Below, in pieces: positions 50,629 to 60,221 of a DNA stretch of 64,000 nt. The stretch spans positions 62,001-126,000 of the forward strand of contig CAZCTC010000005.1 in NCBI GenBank assembly GCA_964501335.1. The letters run 5' to 3'. Every line of letters begins with the position of its first letter. Position 1 is the stretch's first letter. Source of the stretch: CAZCTC01 sp964501335 (lineage in GTDB: Bacteria; Chloroflexota; Anaerolineae; B4-G1; SLSP01). The notes under the pieces are model-generated. The model was not told the origin of the DNA and did no database searches. It was given only the letters and a program-made list of their open reading frames with translations. A program made the position numbers and the translations under genes.

Positions 50629-51462
50629 ATGTGGGGAAAAGCCAGACCGTCTAATCTGACATCCTCCCGCCGTGAAAATGCCTCCCTGATCGAACTTCGG
50701 CAGGTGGTCAAAACGTTCCCGGTCGGCGGTGGCACCTTCACCGCTCTCAAGGGAGTGAATCTTCAGGTCAACAAAGGAGAATTTGTCGGCATTATCGGCA
50801 AGTCCGGCAGCGGCAAATCCACGTTGATCAATATGCTCACCGGAATCGACCGCCCTACCAGCGGCGAAGTCTATGTGGGCGATGCGGCCGTCCATCAACT
50901 CAATGAGGGCCAGATCGCCCGCTGGCGCGGACAACAGATCGGCGTGATTTTTCAGTTCTTCCAACTTCTCCCGATGCTGACCCTGGCGGAAAATATAATG
51001 CTGCCCATGGACTTCTGCAACAGCTATCCGGCCCGCGAACGTCGAGAACGGGCCCTGCATCTGTTGGAAATGGTCGACATGCTCGATCAGGCCAACAAAC
51101 TGCCCACCAATATCTCGGGCGGACAGCAACAACGGGCGGCCATCGCCCGCGCCCTGGCCAACAACCCTCCGATTCTGGTCGCCGACGAACCGACCGGCAA
51201 TCTCGACTCCAAAATGGCCAATACGGTCTTCGAACTCTTTGAACGCCTGGTCAGCGAAGGCAAAACCATCCTGATCGTCACCCACGACAACGAACTGGCC
51301 AAACGGGTCAACCGGGCCGTCGTTGTCTCCGACGGCGAAATCATTGAGGATCGTCTGCGCGTCGAATCCGCCACGAATAAAACAGCCCCCGAAAAGAGCC
51401 CGGTCGAGCGCCCCACCGTCAAACCCGCCGCCCGGCTGGATCTGAAAGGATCGCAGGCATGA
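50629..51462 (+). CDS. MacB/LolD-type ABC ATPase
   Basis: 277 aa from ATG 50629, after CAGGAG. The N-terminus has a 20-residue extension before the domain (LIELRQVVKTFPVGGGTFTALKGVNL). Walker A GKSGSGKST, signature SGGQQQRAAIARAL, Walker B ILVADEPTGNLDS, and the switch histidine in VTHDNELAK. It is the energising part of a mechanotransmission-type MacB/LolCDE exporter. Its stop overlaps the next start (ATGA). Confidence 0.92.
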   Translation: MWGKARPSNLTSSRRENASLIELRQVVKTFPVGGGTFTALKGVNLQVNKGEFVGIIGKSGSGKSTLINMLTGIDRPTSGEVYVGDAAVHQLNEGQIARWRGQQIGVIFQFFQLLPMLTLAENIMLPMDFCNSYPARERRERALHLLEMVDMLDQANKLPTNISGGQQQRAAIARALANNPPILVADEPTGNLDSKMANTVFELFERLVSEGKTILIVTHDNELAKRVNRAVVVSDGEIIEDRLRVESATNKTAPEKSPVERPTVKPAARLDLKGSQA

Positions 51463-53840
51463 ACCGGCCCCGCTGGCGAAAAGTCCTGGCCGATCTGACC
51501 GGGAACAAAACCCGCACCGTGCTGGCCGTGCTCTCCATCGCCATCGGTGCCCTTTCCGCCGGTTTCATCATCGGCCTCTACCTTTTCCTTTCCCACGAAC
51601 TCAATGCGGCCTATCTGGCCATCAACCCTCACGACGGACAGGTGATAAGCGATCCTGTCGATCAAGATATGATCGATGCCATCGCCGCCATGTCGGAAGT
51701 CGGAGAAGCTGAAGGCCGGGCCTCCCTGGGACTGAAAGTCAAAGTGAACGGCGAGTGGAAAGATTTGACGCTGGAAGCCCGCCCGGATTTCAATAACATC
51801 CAGGTCGATCAAATCACCCCGGAACTGGGCAACTGGCCGCCTAAAAACGAAGTGGTCTTTCTGGAACGCTCCAGCATGGCCGTCATGGGCGTCAATGTCG
51901 GGGATAAAATCACCCTCCAGCTCTCCGGAGGAAAAGAACGCCAGATCCTGGTCGCCGGCACCGTTCACGATCTCAATGCCGCCCCGGCCTCGATCGTCCC
52001 CTTCTTTCAGGGATACATCACCCTCAGCACCCTGGTATGGCTGGGCCAGCCGGCGCAATTCGATACCATCTACTTCACCGCCAGCGAAAACCGGATGGAC
52101 AAATCCCATCTGGAAACCGTCACCGGACTGGTCTCCAAGCGTATCGAATCCAGCGGCCGCTCCGTCTATCTGGCCTATACCTCCGATCCGGGAGAATCTC
52201 CCATCAACAGCGTCGTCTCCAGCCTGCTGGGATTGATGGGAGCCATGGGGATCTTTATCATCTTCCTGAGCGGTTTCCTGGTCATCAATACCATCAATGC
52301 CTTGCTGGCCCAACATATCCGGCAGATCGGCATTATGAAAGCCGTCGGCGCTCAACGAGTCCAAATCTTCGCGATGTACCTGGCCGTCCTGCTGGGATTC
52401 GGCGCCCTGGCCTTCGCTCTCGCCGCACCGCTCTCGACCTTTCTGACGACAATCTCCGCCCAGGGGATGGGCAGCCTGCTCAATTACGATTTTCCGGATT
52501 TCACCATGCCGCCCGCCGCCCTGGTCCTGGAAGCCATCCTCAGCTTCCTGGTTCCGGTGTTGGCCGGATGCTACCCGGTCTGGAGCGGCACCCGGGTGAC
52601 AGTGCGCGAAGCGATCAGCGATTACGGTCTGGGCCGCGGCCAGCTCAAAGCGAGCCTGCTGGATCGCTTCCTGGAACAGCTACGCTTCCTCTCCCGCCCC
52701 ATGCTGATCTCCTTGCGCAACACTTTCCGTCGCAAGGCCCGCGTCGCCCTGACCCTGATCGTCCTGACTCTGGCCGGCTCGCTCTTCATCTCGGTGTTCA
52801 CCAACCGCACCTCGCTGGTATTGACCGCCGAGAATGTGCTGCGATCGTTTCTTTCCGATGTCAATATGACTACGCCGGGACGGCCGCTGAAACTCTCCGA
52901 GCAAATCGCCCGCCGGGTCCCCGGGGTCGTCGATGTCGAAGGCTGGCTGGATCAGACCGGTAACCTGCTCAACGCGGATAAAAAGCCGGTCTCCGCCCTC
53001 GCCATCACCGGTCTGCCCACCGACAGCAAAGTGGTCAATCCCCAAATCCTCACCGGCCGCTGGCTCTTGCCCGACGATCAAAACGCCATCGTTCTGGGCT
53101 CGGATCTGCCGAATAAGTATCCCGAAATCCAGGTGGGCAATACCATCACCGTCCGGGTGGCCGGGCGCGACAAACCCTTCGTCATCGTCGGGCTTTACCG
53201 GGTAATCGGGCAGGTCGAACCGCCCCAGGCCTTTATCCCCTACGACTATCTGGCCCGCATCACCGATCAGGTCGGCGAAGCCACCACCCTGCGCATCAGC
53301 GTGGATCAACCCGGCACAGCCTATCACGAACAGGTTAAGGATGCCCTGGTTGCCGCCTTCAAAGACGAAGGGATGGAAGTCTACGCCATCACCGCCGCCT
53401 ATTACGTCGATATGAACCGCCAGCAGTTCGATATTATCGCCATCTTCCTGCTGGTCATGGCTGTGGTATTAGGAATCGTCGGTGGATTGGGTCTGATGGG
53501 AACGATGAGCATGAATGTAATGGAACGCACCCGCGAGATCGGCGTAATCCGCGCCATCGGGGCTTCCAACGGACAGGTCATGGGATTGGTTATCGTCGAA
53601 GGAATCATCCTGGGAATGATCAGTTATATTTTTGCGGTCCTGTTGGGATTCCCGTTGAGCACCTTGTTCAACGACGTGGTGGGCTACGCCCTGCTCAACG
53701 GCAAACCCGATTTTCAGATTGCCCCCGAGGGTTTTATCCTCTGGTTGCTGATTGTGATAGGGCTCTCGGCCCTTTCCAGTTTCCTGCCGGCCTGGCGCGC
53801 TGCCCGATTGACCGTTCGGGAAGTGTTGGCCTACGAATAA
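51459..53840 (+). CDS. MacB-type FtsX-domain permease
   Basis: 793 aa with two FtsX-type membrane regions and a large extracytoplasmic part between them. N-terminal TM, then a periplasmic MacB_PCD region, four-helix membrane segments around 260-390 and a repeated arrangement to residue 793 (MGTMSMNVMERTREIGVIRAIGASNGQVM). The last motif is standard for FtsX permeases. Length is about twice a simple MacB permease, as in the LolE/YknZ-like double-FtsX form. Couples with the ATPase upstream and adaptor downstream. Confidence 0.88.
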   Translation: MNRPRWRKVLADLTGNKTRTVLAVLSIAIGALSAGFIIGLYLFLSHELNAAYLAINPHDGQVISDPVDQDMIDAIAAMSEVGEAEGRASLGLKVKVNGEWKDLTLEARPDFNNIQVDQITPELGNWPPKNEVVFLERSSMAVMGVNVGDKITLQLSGGKERQILVAGTVHDLNAAPASIVPFFQGYITLSTLVWLGQPAQFDTIYFTASENRMDKSHLETVTGLVSKRIESSGRSVYLAYTSDPGESPINSVVSSLLGLMGAMGIFIIFLSGFLVINTINALLAQHIRQIGIMKAVGAQRVQIFAMYLAVLLGFGALAFALAAPLSTFLTTISAQGMGSLLNYDFPDFTMPPAALVLEAILSFLVPVLAGCYPVWSGTRVTVREAISDYGLGRGQLKASLLDRFLEQLRFLSRPMLISLRNTFRRKARVALTLIVLTLAGSLFISVFTNRTSLVLTAENVLRSFLSDVNMTTPGRPLKLSEQIARRVPGVVDVEGWLDQTGNLLNADKKPVSALAITGLPTDSKVVNPQILTGRWLLPDDQNAIVLGSDLPNKYPEIQVGNTITVRVAGRDKPFVIVGLYRVIGQVEPPQAFIPYDYLARITDQVGEATTLRISVDQPGTAYHEQVKDALVAAFKDEGMEVYAITAAYYVDMNRQQFDIIAIFLLVMAVVLGIVGGLGLMGTMSMNVMERTREIGVIRAIGASNGQVMGLVIVEGIILGMISYIFAVLLGFPLSTLFNDVVGYALLNGKPDFQIAPEGFILWLLIVIGLSALSSFLPAWRAARLTVREVLAYE

Positions 53841-53861
53841 ACGAAGAAGGAGTTGATTACA

Positions 53862-54953
53862 ATGAAAAAGATCTTGTTCTTAGCCCTGGGATTTTTACTG
53901 CTGCCGCTCTTAACCGGCTGCGCGCAGCAAATCGAAGCCGCCCCCACGCTGCCCGCCGTGACCGCAGGAGATGAAAATCAGGCCATCCTGGCCGAGGCAC
54001 TGGTAGAACCGGCGCACTGGAGTGAACTGCACTTCAACGGCAGCGGTCAGGTCGTCGAAATCCTGGTCAAGCCGGGAGAGACCGTCGCTGAAGGCGCTCC
54101 GCTGGCCCGCCTCGACACCACCTATCTGGAACTGACCCTGGCCGACGCAAAAGCCAATGTGGCTGCTCAAGAAGCCGCCCTGGCCCTGCTCAACGTGACC
54201 CGGCCCACCACCCAGACGGCCGCCCTGAATGTCGCCAAAGCGCGCGCCAATTCCGCCGCTCCCGACATCGCCTCATCGCAAGCCGCCCTCGCCCAGGCCG
54301 ATATCGATCTGGCCAACGCCCAACAGGCCTATCGCGAGGCCAAAGAACGCGAGTACTGGGACCCCATGAGCCTGCCCGCCTACGAACAGGCGCTGCGCAA
54401 AGCCCAGCTCGCCCGCGATCAGGCCGCCGCACAGGTGGATCGAGCCAAACAATCGCAAAGTTCTTACAGCGCCGGGGTCCGGTTGGAACAGCTGCAACAA
54501 GAGCAGCGCCAGGCCGAAGCCGATCAACAGATCCTCCAGGCCCAGGCCCGCCTGGAACAGGCGAAAATCGCCGCCGAACGGGCACAAAAAGAGCTGGATG
54601 ACGCCACTTTGAAAGCTCCCTTCGCCGGCACCGTCACCGATGTCAAAATCGCCGTCGGCAATCGGATCAGCCAGGCGGATGTGGCCTGCGTCCTCGCCAC
54701 CCTCGATCAGTTGGAAGTCAAAACCCGCGATCTGAATGAATTGAGCGTGGTAAAAGTCCAGGAAGGCCAGGAAGTCCTGGTCACGATAACAGCGCTGGCG
54801 GATAAGAAGCTGCGCGGCCATGTACGGCTGATCGATCTGCAAGCGGTGGATTTCCGGGGCGAGGTTACCTATCCGGTGCATGTAGTGCTGGATGAAGAAT
54901 TGCCCGGCCTCCGCTGGGGCATGAAAGCAACGGTCGAAATCGCCGCCCCGTAA
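53862..54953 (+). CDS. HlyD/RND-type periplasmic adaptor lipoprotein
   Basis: 363 aa from ATG 53862, with GAAGGAG at the right distance. Lipobox LLTGC, then a biotinyl-lipoyl-type barrel (HFNGSGQVVEILVKPGETVAEGAPLARLD), a long coiled-coil hairpin (about 100-250) and the second half of the barrel (LKAPFAGTVTDVKIAVGNRI). It bridges the permease to an outer membrane or cell-wall partner. Third gene of the MacB-type operon; acts with 51459. Confidence 0.92.
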   Translation: MKKILFLALGFLLLPLLTGCAQQIEAAPTLPAVTAGDENQAILAEALVEPAHWSELHFNGSGQVVEILVKPGETVAEGAPLARLDTTYLELTLADAKANVAAQEAALALLNVTRPTTQTAALNVAKARANSAAPDIASSQAALAQADIDLANAQQAYREAKEREYWDPMSLPAYEQALRKAQLARDQAAAQVDRAKQSQSSYSAGVRLEQLQQEQRQAEADQQILQAQARLEQAKIAAERAQKELDDATLKAPFAGTVTDVKIAVGNRISQADVACVLATLDQLEVKTRDLNELSVVKVQEGQEVLVTITALADKKLRGHVRLIDLQAVDFRGEVTYPVHVVLDEELPGLRWGMKATVEIAAP

Positions 54954-54975
54954 AGTTCTGCTTTAAAATAAAATA

Positions 54976-55010
54976 TAATTTCGCGCGTCCTGACAGGACG
55001 CGCGAAATTA
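54976..55010. repeat. solitary palindrome, operon terminator
   Basis: 17-bp arms (54976-54992, 54994-55010) with a one-base centre, 23 bases after the adaptor stop. Confidence 0.75.
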
Positions 55011-55052
55011 TTAAAAACCCTCCCCGTAGCCAATCGACAGCCTGTAAACTTT

Positions 55053-55163
55053 TTATTCGTTCCCCTGCGACACCAGAATCCCCATCTTGCCGAAAGCTTC
55101 CTGCATGAGGTCAAATCCCGACCGGGAAGTCGAGTAATAGCTAAAATTATCATGGACATTCAT
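55053..55163 (-). pseudogene. small open frame, possible gene remnant (36 aa)
   Basis: Minus strand from ATG 55163 to TAA 55053: MNVHDNFSYYSTSRSGFDLM ... LVSQGNE. Well-formed composition without a ribosome-binding site, in the otherwise gene-free gap 54954-55293. Probably the C-terminus of a lost gene. Confidence 0.35.
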
Positions 55164-55293
55164 ATTTTCACAAAAATCCACTTACTACAATATAAAACCG
55201 GGTATTGCGGGAATAAAGTCTGGCATTTTATTAATTTCTGACTATGATTATAGGGTGACTGACCTCAAGAAATTCCTGTTTAAGGAGATATCA

Positions 55294-56904
55294 ATGAAAC
55301 CTATCCACCCTCCTATAACTCCCCCACAAAAAACCTGGATCTACAGAACCTGGATATTTCTGGTTACAGCTTTTTTAATCTTTGCACATGTCCGGTTATA
55401 TCCCTATGCCTTTGATGATGCCTTTATCCATTTTCGCATCGTACGCCATCTATGGGAAAACGGAGTCCCCTATTACAACCTTAATGAAATGGTTAAAGTA
55501 AGTACATCGTCAGGATGGGTTATTTTTCTCACCCCGCTCTATGGCCTGGCCAGCACGCTCAACCTGGAAAAAAATTTCCCGCTCTTTATAGCCCTCATCA
55601 ATACGGCTATTACACTGACCGAAATACTGCTTTACACCAAAATCACAGAAAAAATACTCGGCATTCCCTTATCCCTCCCCGTCAAATTGCTGTTCCAACT
55701 CTCCTTTCTGGCTCTGATATTACCTCCCAGTTTCGGACTGATGGAAACACCTCTGGCTTTGTTGCTGGCAGGATTAGGCATCTATCTGCTCTTACAAACC
55801 CGGGCCCTGGGATTTACCTTGCTGGGAATCGCGATCTATTTCCGATTGGAAATAGCCGTTTTGCTGGGACTGATCGGTCTGATATTTCTTCTAAAAAAAC
55901 AATTTTCATTACCCAAAATCATCGGTTACAGTGCCCTCGGAATCTTGCCCTTCGTCTGTTACGATCTATATTTTTTCCATACCATCGTACCGAACTCCGT
56001 CATTGCCAAACCAACAGTTTACTCAATTCCCTATCTCAACACGCTACTCAACATAATGGTTTATTCACTGCCGGAAATTCCCTCGGATCAAAGTTTCATC
56101 CAGGGATTCCTGGCCGTTCTCTTTTCAAGCACTCTGACAATAACGGGATTGGAAACATTCAAACAGTGGAGAAAAAATCGCGCAATCTGGACAGCTCTCT
56201 TCTTTACCTTCGGGCTCCTGATTATCGAAGGATATATTATGGGGCGAGCGCTCATCTTCGAGTGGTATGAGCCACTCTACATGATCCCCATACTGATAGC
56301 GACCCTTCTCTGTCTGGTCTCCATGGATCCCGCGAAAAACCTGATCCTGAAAGGCCTCTTCTATCTCCTCTCTCTCATCTCATTTGTCTGGTTGGGCATC
56401 GTGTTTTACGCAGGGACTTACGACCCCGGCCAATTGAAAACTTATTTTGAATATGGCTCTCGCGTAAGGGCTTATTTAACCGTAGGCACCATTCTTTACG
56501 AGGAATATCCCAACGCCACCCTGCTGACTTCTGAAATCGGAGGATTGGGATATGCTTTCCAGGGAAAAGTCGTCGATGGAGTCGGCCTGGCCACTCCCGG
56601 CGCCCTGGCCTTTCATCCCATGCATGTTCCCGAAGAACGCATCAGCGGCATGGTAGGAGCCATTCCTCCCGGCTATGTTCATCTCATTAAACCTGAAATT
56701 ATTGTAAGTTACGATATTTTCTGCGAAGCTCTCCGCCGGGACCCGCTACTGGAAGAGTATAATGAAATCATCCTTCCGGCCTATTTGCCCGCCGAGGCCC
56801 AATACGCGAAAAAAGAAACCATCATGGGCAGTAAATATCTAAGAATTTATATTCGTAAAGATTTACCTCTGACCGAACGTCTTACGGCACTCGCTGATAA
56901 TTAG
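55294..56904 (+). CDS. polytopic membrane protein, GT-C/PMT-like
   Basis: 536 aa from ATG 55294, behind TAAGGAG. About ten TM helices. The first outer loop has AFDDAFIHFRIVRHLWENG, the equivalent of the Asp-Asp pattern in a large group of GT-C-like membrane glycosyltransferases that begin DDAYIxFRYARNL. The family's C-terminal soluble part (EIGGLGYAFQGKVVDGVGLA) is present. No clear substrate. It is more AT-rich than its neighbours, so possibly of separate origin. Confidence 0.7.
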   Translation: MKPIHPPITPPQKTWIYRTWIFLVTAFLIFAHVRLYPYAFDDAFIHFRIVRHLWENGVPYYNLNEMVKVSTSSGWVIFLTPLYGLASTLNLEKNFPLFIALINTAITLTEILLYTKITEKILGIPLSLPVKLLFQLSFLALILPPSFGLMETPLALLLAGLGIYLLLQTRALGFTLLGIAIYFRLEIAVLLGLIGLIFLLKKQFSLPKIIGYSALGILPFVCYDLYFFHTIVPNSVIAKPTVYSIPYLNTLLNIMVYSLPEIPSDQSFIQGFLAVLFSSTLTITGLETFKQWRKNRAIWTALFFTFGLLIIEGYIMGRALIFEWYEPLYMIPILIATLLCLVSMDPAKNLILKGLFYLLSLISFVWLGIVFYAGTYDPGQLKTYFEYGSRVRAYLTVGTILYEEYPNATLLTSEIGGLGYAFQGKVVDGVGLATPGALAFHPMHVPEERISGMVGAIPPGYVHLIKPEIIVSYDIFCEALRRDPLLEEYNEIILPAYLPAEAQYAKKETIMGSKYLRIYIRKDLPLTERLTALADN

Positions 56905-56923
56905 CCCAAAGGATCAATCAACC

Positions 56924-56959
56924 CATAGGGGGCGTGCAACATGCCACACGCCCCCTATG
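56924..56959. repeat. solitary palindrome
   Basis: CATAGGGGGCGTG (56924-56936) pairs with CACGCCCCCTATG (56947-56959), 20 bases after the GT-C-like gene; likely terminator. Confidence 0.75.
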
Positions 56960-57038
56960 ATTGTCAGGAACAACAATCTCATTAAAATTAAATTGTAATC
57001 CCTTAATTGCCCCTATAACTCACTCGAGGAGGCCCAAA

Positions 57039-58778
57039 ATGAAAAAGGTCTTTTTATCATGCCTCTCCCTCAAAAGGCCCCTCAACACGGGAACAATGAA
57101 ATCATTAGCCTTATGGCTGCTCCTCATAACCGCCCTGAATTGCACAGCCACCGCAACAACCGCATCTCCAACCTCGCCTCAACCTGCTGAAAGCTATGAT
57201 ATCGGCCAACCCATCCTGACCGACATCTACGTCTCCCCCTCCGGCTCCAACAGCAATTCAGGACAATCCCCAACCACTCCCCTCAAAACCATCACAGCCG
57301 CCTGGGCCCAGATTCCCACCGGAACCCTGACCGGCACCGGCTATCGGATCAATCTGCTGCCCGGCACCTATCCATGTGAACCCGCCGAACCTGACGATTG
57401 TCGGAACGGCTTCGGAGATCGCCACGGCACCGCCCAATATCCCATTATCATCCGCGCCTACGGCTCCCGCCCTACGATCCGCGGGGGTTTCGACCTGGCC
57501 AACCTCAGCTATTTCTATCTGATCGACCTCAATCTGGTAGGCGGCGGAGCATTGCCCACCAATCAATCCGGCAACAATCTGCTCCATCTCTATAACAGCG
57601 ACCATGTGCTGTTGCGCCGGGTCAATGTAGAAGGGCCGAATTGCGACACAGACAGCTGCAACAACCTTCAAGAAACCTTCAAAGTCAATCAAGTACAATA
57701 TCTTTACCTGGAAGACAGCACCCTGGGAGGAGCCTGGCACACCGTCGTGGATTATTTCTCAGTCCAGTACGGACATCTGCTCAACAACCACCTGCACACG
57801 GCGGGACAATGGTGTATCTACATCAAAGGCGGGACCTCCTATCTTCGGCTGGAAGGGAACGAACTGGAGCGCTGCGCCCTGGGATTTCAGGCAGGCCAAT
57901 CCTCCAATCTGACCGTCATGCGTTCCCCCTGGCTGCACTACGAAGCGTATGACATCAAATTCGTCAACAACCTGCTGCACGATCTCCCCGGAGTCGGGCT
58001 GAGCGTCACCGGCGGCTACAATATCCTCTTTGCCTACAACACCCTCTACCGTGTCGGCACCTCCACCGGAACCGGCTACCCGCTGATCAATACCGCCCCG
58101 GGAGAACGGGGATGCAATGCCACTGATGAGATCCCTTCCCCGGTTCCTGTCTGCACCACCCTGACCGGCCAGGGTGCCTGGGGCCCCAACATTCTTACCG
58201 ACAATCTGCCCGCTATCCCCAACCGCAATATCTACATCTACAACAACCTGATCTACAACCCACCGCCTTCTCAGACCCAATACACCCACCTCTCCGTGGC
58301 GGCCCCACTCGCACTTCCCACTGGATTCCAAAACCTGCCGGCGACCATTGCTTCCGACCAAAACCTGGTTATCGCCGGGAACTTCATCTGGAACGGCCCA
58401 ACCGACCACCCATGGGGCATCGATGAAACGACCGGCTGCCCGCCAGGAAATCCCACCTGCAATCCCACCCAGTTGACCCTGAGCAATACGCTCAACCTGA
58501 CAGAGCCCCGGCTCATCGCCCCGGAAGCCGGTAATTACCACCCGGCCGCCGGCAGCGCCATTTTCAGTGCCACAGTCTACCCGATCCCTGATTTCAGCTG
58601 GACTACCTTCACGCCGACCGTTCCAGCAGGCACCCTCACCAACACCGTCGCCGTCGACCGTGACGGCAGATCACGCGGGCAAACCGGTCCAGCCGGCGCC
58701 TATGTGGGAAACAACAACAGCCTGGGACATTTTCTCTACCTGCCCCTGGTATTGAGAGCCGGTTTAGGACTACGATAA
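57039..58778 (+). CDS. secreted parallel beta-helix protein
   Basis: 579 aa from ATG 57039, after GAGGAGG (an internal ATG before KSLALW is an alternative). Signal peptide, then YVSPSGSNSNSGQSPTTPLKTITAAWAQI, the entry segment of DUF1565/pectate-lyase-like right-handed beta-helix proteins, with repeated N-x-L/I-x-N..L..G turns (LLNNHL, FVNNLL, IYNNLIYN). The last 15 residues are FLYLPLVLRAGLGLR. Probably binds or cleaves polysaccharides at the cell surface; no catalytic residues are identified. Confidence 0.8.
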   Translation: MKKVFLSCLSLKRPLNTGTMKSLALWLLLITALNCTATATTASPTSPQPAESYDIGQPILTDIYVSPSGSNSNSGQSPTTPLKTITAAWAQIPTGTLTGTGYRINLLPGTYPCEPAEPDDCRNGFGDRHGTAQYPIIIRAYGSRPTIRGGFDLANLSYFYLIDLNLVGGGALPTNQSGNNLLHLYNSDHVLLRRVNVEGPNCDTDSCNNLQETFKVNQVQYLYLEDSTLGGAWHTVVDYFSVQYGHLLNNHLHTAGQWCIYIKGGTSYLRLEGNELERCALGFQAGQSSNLTVMRSPWLHYEAYDIKFVNNLLHDLPGVGLSVTGGYNILFAYNTLYRVGTSTGTGYPLINTAPGERGCNATDEIPSPVPVCTTLTGQGAWGPNILTDNLPAIPNRNIYIYNNLIYNPPPSQTQYTHLSVAAPLALPTGFQNLPATIASDQNLVIAGNFIWNGPTDHPWGIDETTGCPPGNPTCNPTQLTLSNTLNLTEPRLIAPEAGNYHPAAGSAIFSATVYPIPDFSWTTFTPTVPAGTLTNTVAVDRDGRSRGQTGPAGAYVGNNNSLGHFLYLPLVLRAGLGLR

Positions 58779-58779
58779 G

Positions 58780-59277
58780 ATGAAATTTCTGCGCACCCTG
58801 ATTTTAACCCTGCTGCTCAGCTGCACACTGGCCTGTTGTCCCGCTCAACAGCCGCCCGAGCCCCAATATGGACGGGAATACAACCCGGAACGTCGAAAAG
58901 CCGGCGTTCCCATCATTCCAGAAAATTGGGAGCTGGAAAAAGTGCTCACAGGAGAATCTCTGTGGGTCAATCCCGACCGCATCGAGGATAGAGCTGCCGG
59001 CATCCCCACACACTGGTCCAAACATTTGAATTACCGTACCGGAGAACTACTGGCGGAAAGCGACATCTATCTGGGAAAAGAGGATTACACCACGCCCGAA
59101 GGAACTCGGCGAGAATACCTGAGCAGTACTTATCGCTATCAAGTCGACGAATACGACGATGAAAAGAAAATCGGCTGGGAATTTACCCTTTATAGTGAGG
59201 AATCACCGCTCGGGAAAAAACTCTCCCTGGAAGAGGCCCAGGAAGTTCTCACTGAATGGAATTTAGAATTCCCCTAA
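58780..59277 (+). CDS. lipoprotein of unknown function
   Basis: 165 aa; the ATG lies one base after the beta-helix stop, so the two are probably co-expressed. Signal sequence ends in LACC lipobox. The mature chain is acidic, with YRTGELLAESDIYLG and IGWEFTLYSEES stretches and no cysteines after the lipobox pair. No family recognised. Confidence 0.75.
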   Translation: MKFLRTLILTLLLSCTLACCPAQQPPEPQYGREYNPERRKAGVPIIPENWELEKVLTGESLWVNPDRIEDRAAGIPTHWSKHLNYRTGELLAESDIYLGKEDYTTPEGTRREYLSSTYRYQVDEYDDEKKIGWEFTLYSEESPLGKKLSLEEAQEVLTEWNLEFP

Positions 59278-59297
59278 AACACTTTGACTAAGTTTCG

Positions 59298-59469
59298 ACC
59301 TGTAAGGTGGACATTTAACTTCCCGCAAAAGGCTTCTGTTCGGCTAAATACGACGCGCGGTGCGAAGCATGCAGAGAGAGTTATTTTTATTCATGTTTTC
59401 GGCGGCTTCAGAAAGCCGCCGAAAACATGGGCTTTTCTTTCACTTGTTTTCCAGGATAATCGCACAGGT
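59298..59469 (-). repeat. MITE-like hairpin repeat, copy 14 (reverse, both ends)
   Basis: 172 bases. ACCTGTAAGGTGGAC at 59298 and CGCACAGGT at 59461-59469 are the two inverted ends. 17-bp perfect stem 59392-59408 with 59413-59429 (loop CAGA). Lies between convergent genes. Confidence 0.87.
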
Positions 59470-59523
59470 AGCTAAGAGTTCGTACCCTTACGAATACACG
59501 CAAAAACGTAGACCTTCAATTTA

Positions 59524-60135
59524 TCATTGCCCCGGCGGAGCCTCGATCGCTTCCCAGCAACAGCCTTCCGCCGCCGCAATCAACTCGGGCGTAAGCTCCA
59601 GATGCCCCTCCTGCACCGCTTGAATCACCCCCCGCGCCGCCCCATAAATAATCGCTACCAGCAACGGAATCGGTAGCGGTTTGACTACGCCCTTTTGCAA
59701 TGCAATGCCTAAGGTCTTACCGATATTGATATCGAAAATCTTCTCTTGATCGTGGCTCTCTTCATCGAGATAAGCCGCATGATGATGCAATTCCAAAAAT
59801 GTGTAGGCCAGTGGATGCGCCAGAGCATACTCGATCATCCGTACCCAGAAAAGATGAAACTGTTCCCGGAAAGGAGCTTCAAAAGGGAATTGATTCCATA
59901 ACATCTGGGCCATATCCCACTTCAAATCTCGATACAATTCATTGACGATGGCTTCTTTGCTGGAGAAGTAATGATAGACCGTTCCTACTGCGACCCCGGC
60001 CCGTTCAGCGATCAAAGGTACCGAAGTCCCATAAAAGCCGGCTTCAGCAAACAAGGCCAGAGCCGCATCCAGGAGCGCGGCCCGTTTATCCGACACATGT
60101 CCGGCCGGAGTTGACGAATGAGTACGAGGTGACAT
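59524..60135 (-). CDS. TetR-family regulator of the SDR operon
   Basis: 203 aa from ATG 60135. HTH: LDAALALFAEAGFYGTSVPLIAERAGVAVGTVYHYFSSKEAIVNELY. It follows the SDR gene by 86 bases on the same strand, so it likely autoregulates the operon through the 61030-61059 palindrome. The C-terminal ligand domain has a HPLAYTFLELHHHA region. Inducer not known. Confidence 0.9.
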   Translation of the reverse strand: MSPRTHSSTPAGHVSDKRAALLDAALALFAEAGFYGTSVPLIAERAGVAVGTVYHYFSSKEAIVNELYRDLKWDMAQMLWNQFPFEAPFREQFHLFWVRMIEYALAHPLAYTFLELHHHAAYLDEESHDQEKIFDINIGKTLGIALQKGVVKPLPIPLLVAIIYGAARGVIQAVQEGHLELTPELIAAAEGCCWEAIEAPPGQ

Positions 60136-60221
60136 AAAATTCAACCTTTCCGGGCGCACCGATCCGGGGCCCTTATGCCCCCTTTATAACCGCTGCGCCC
60201 GGTTTGTCAATCAACTCCCAT

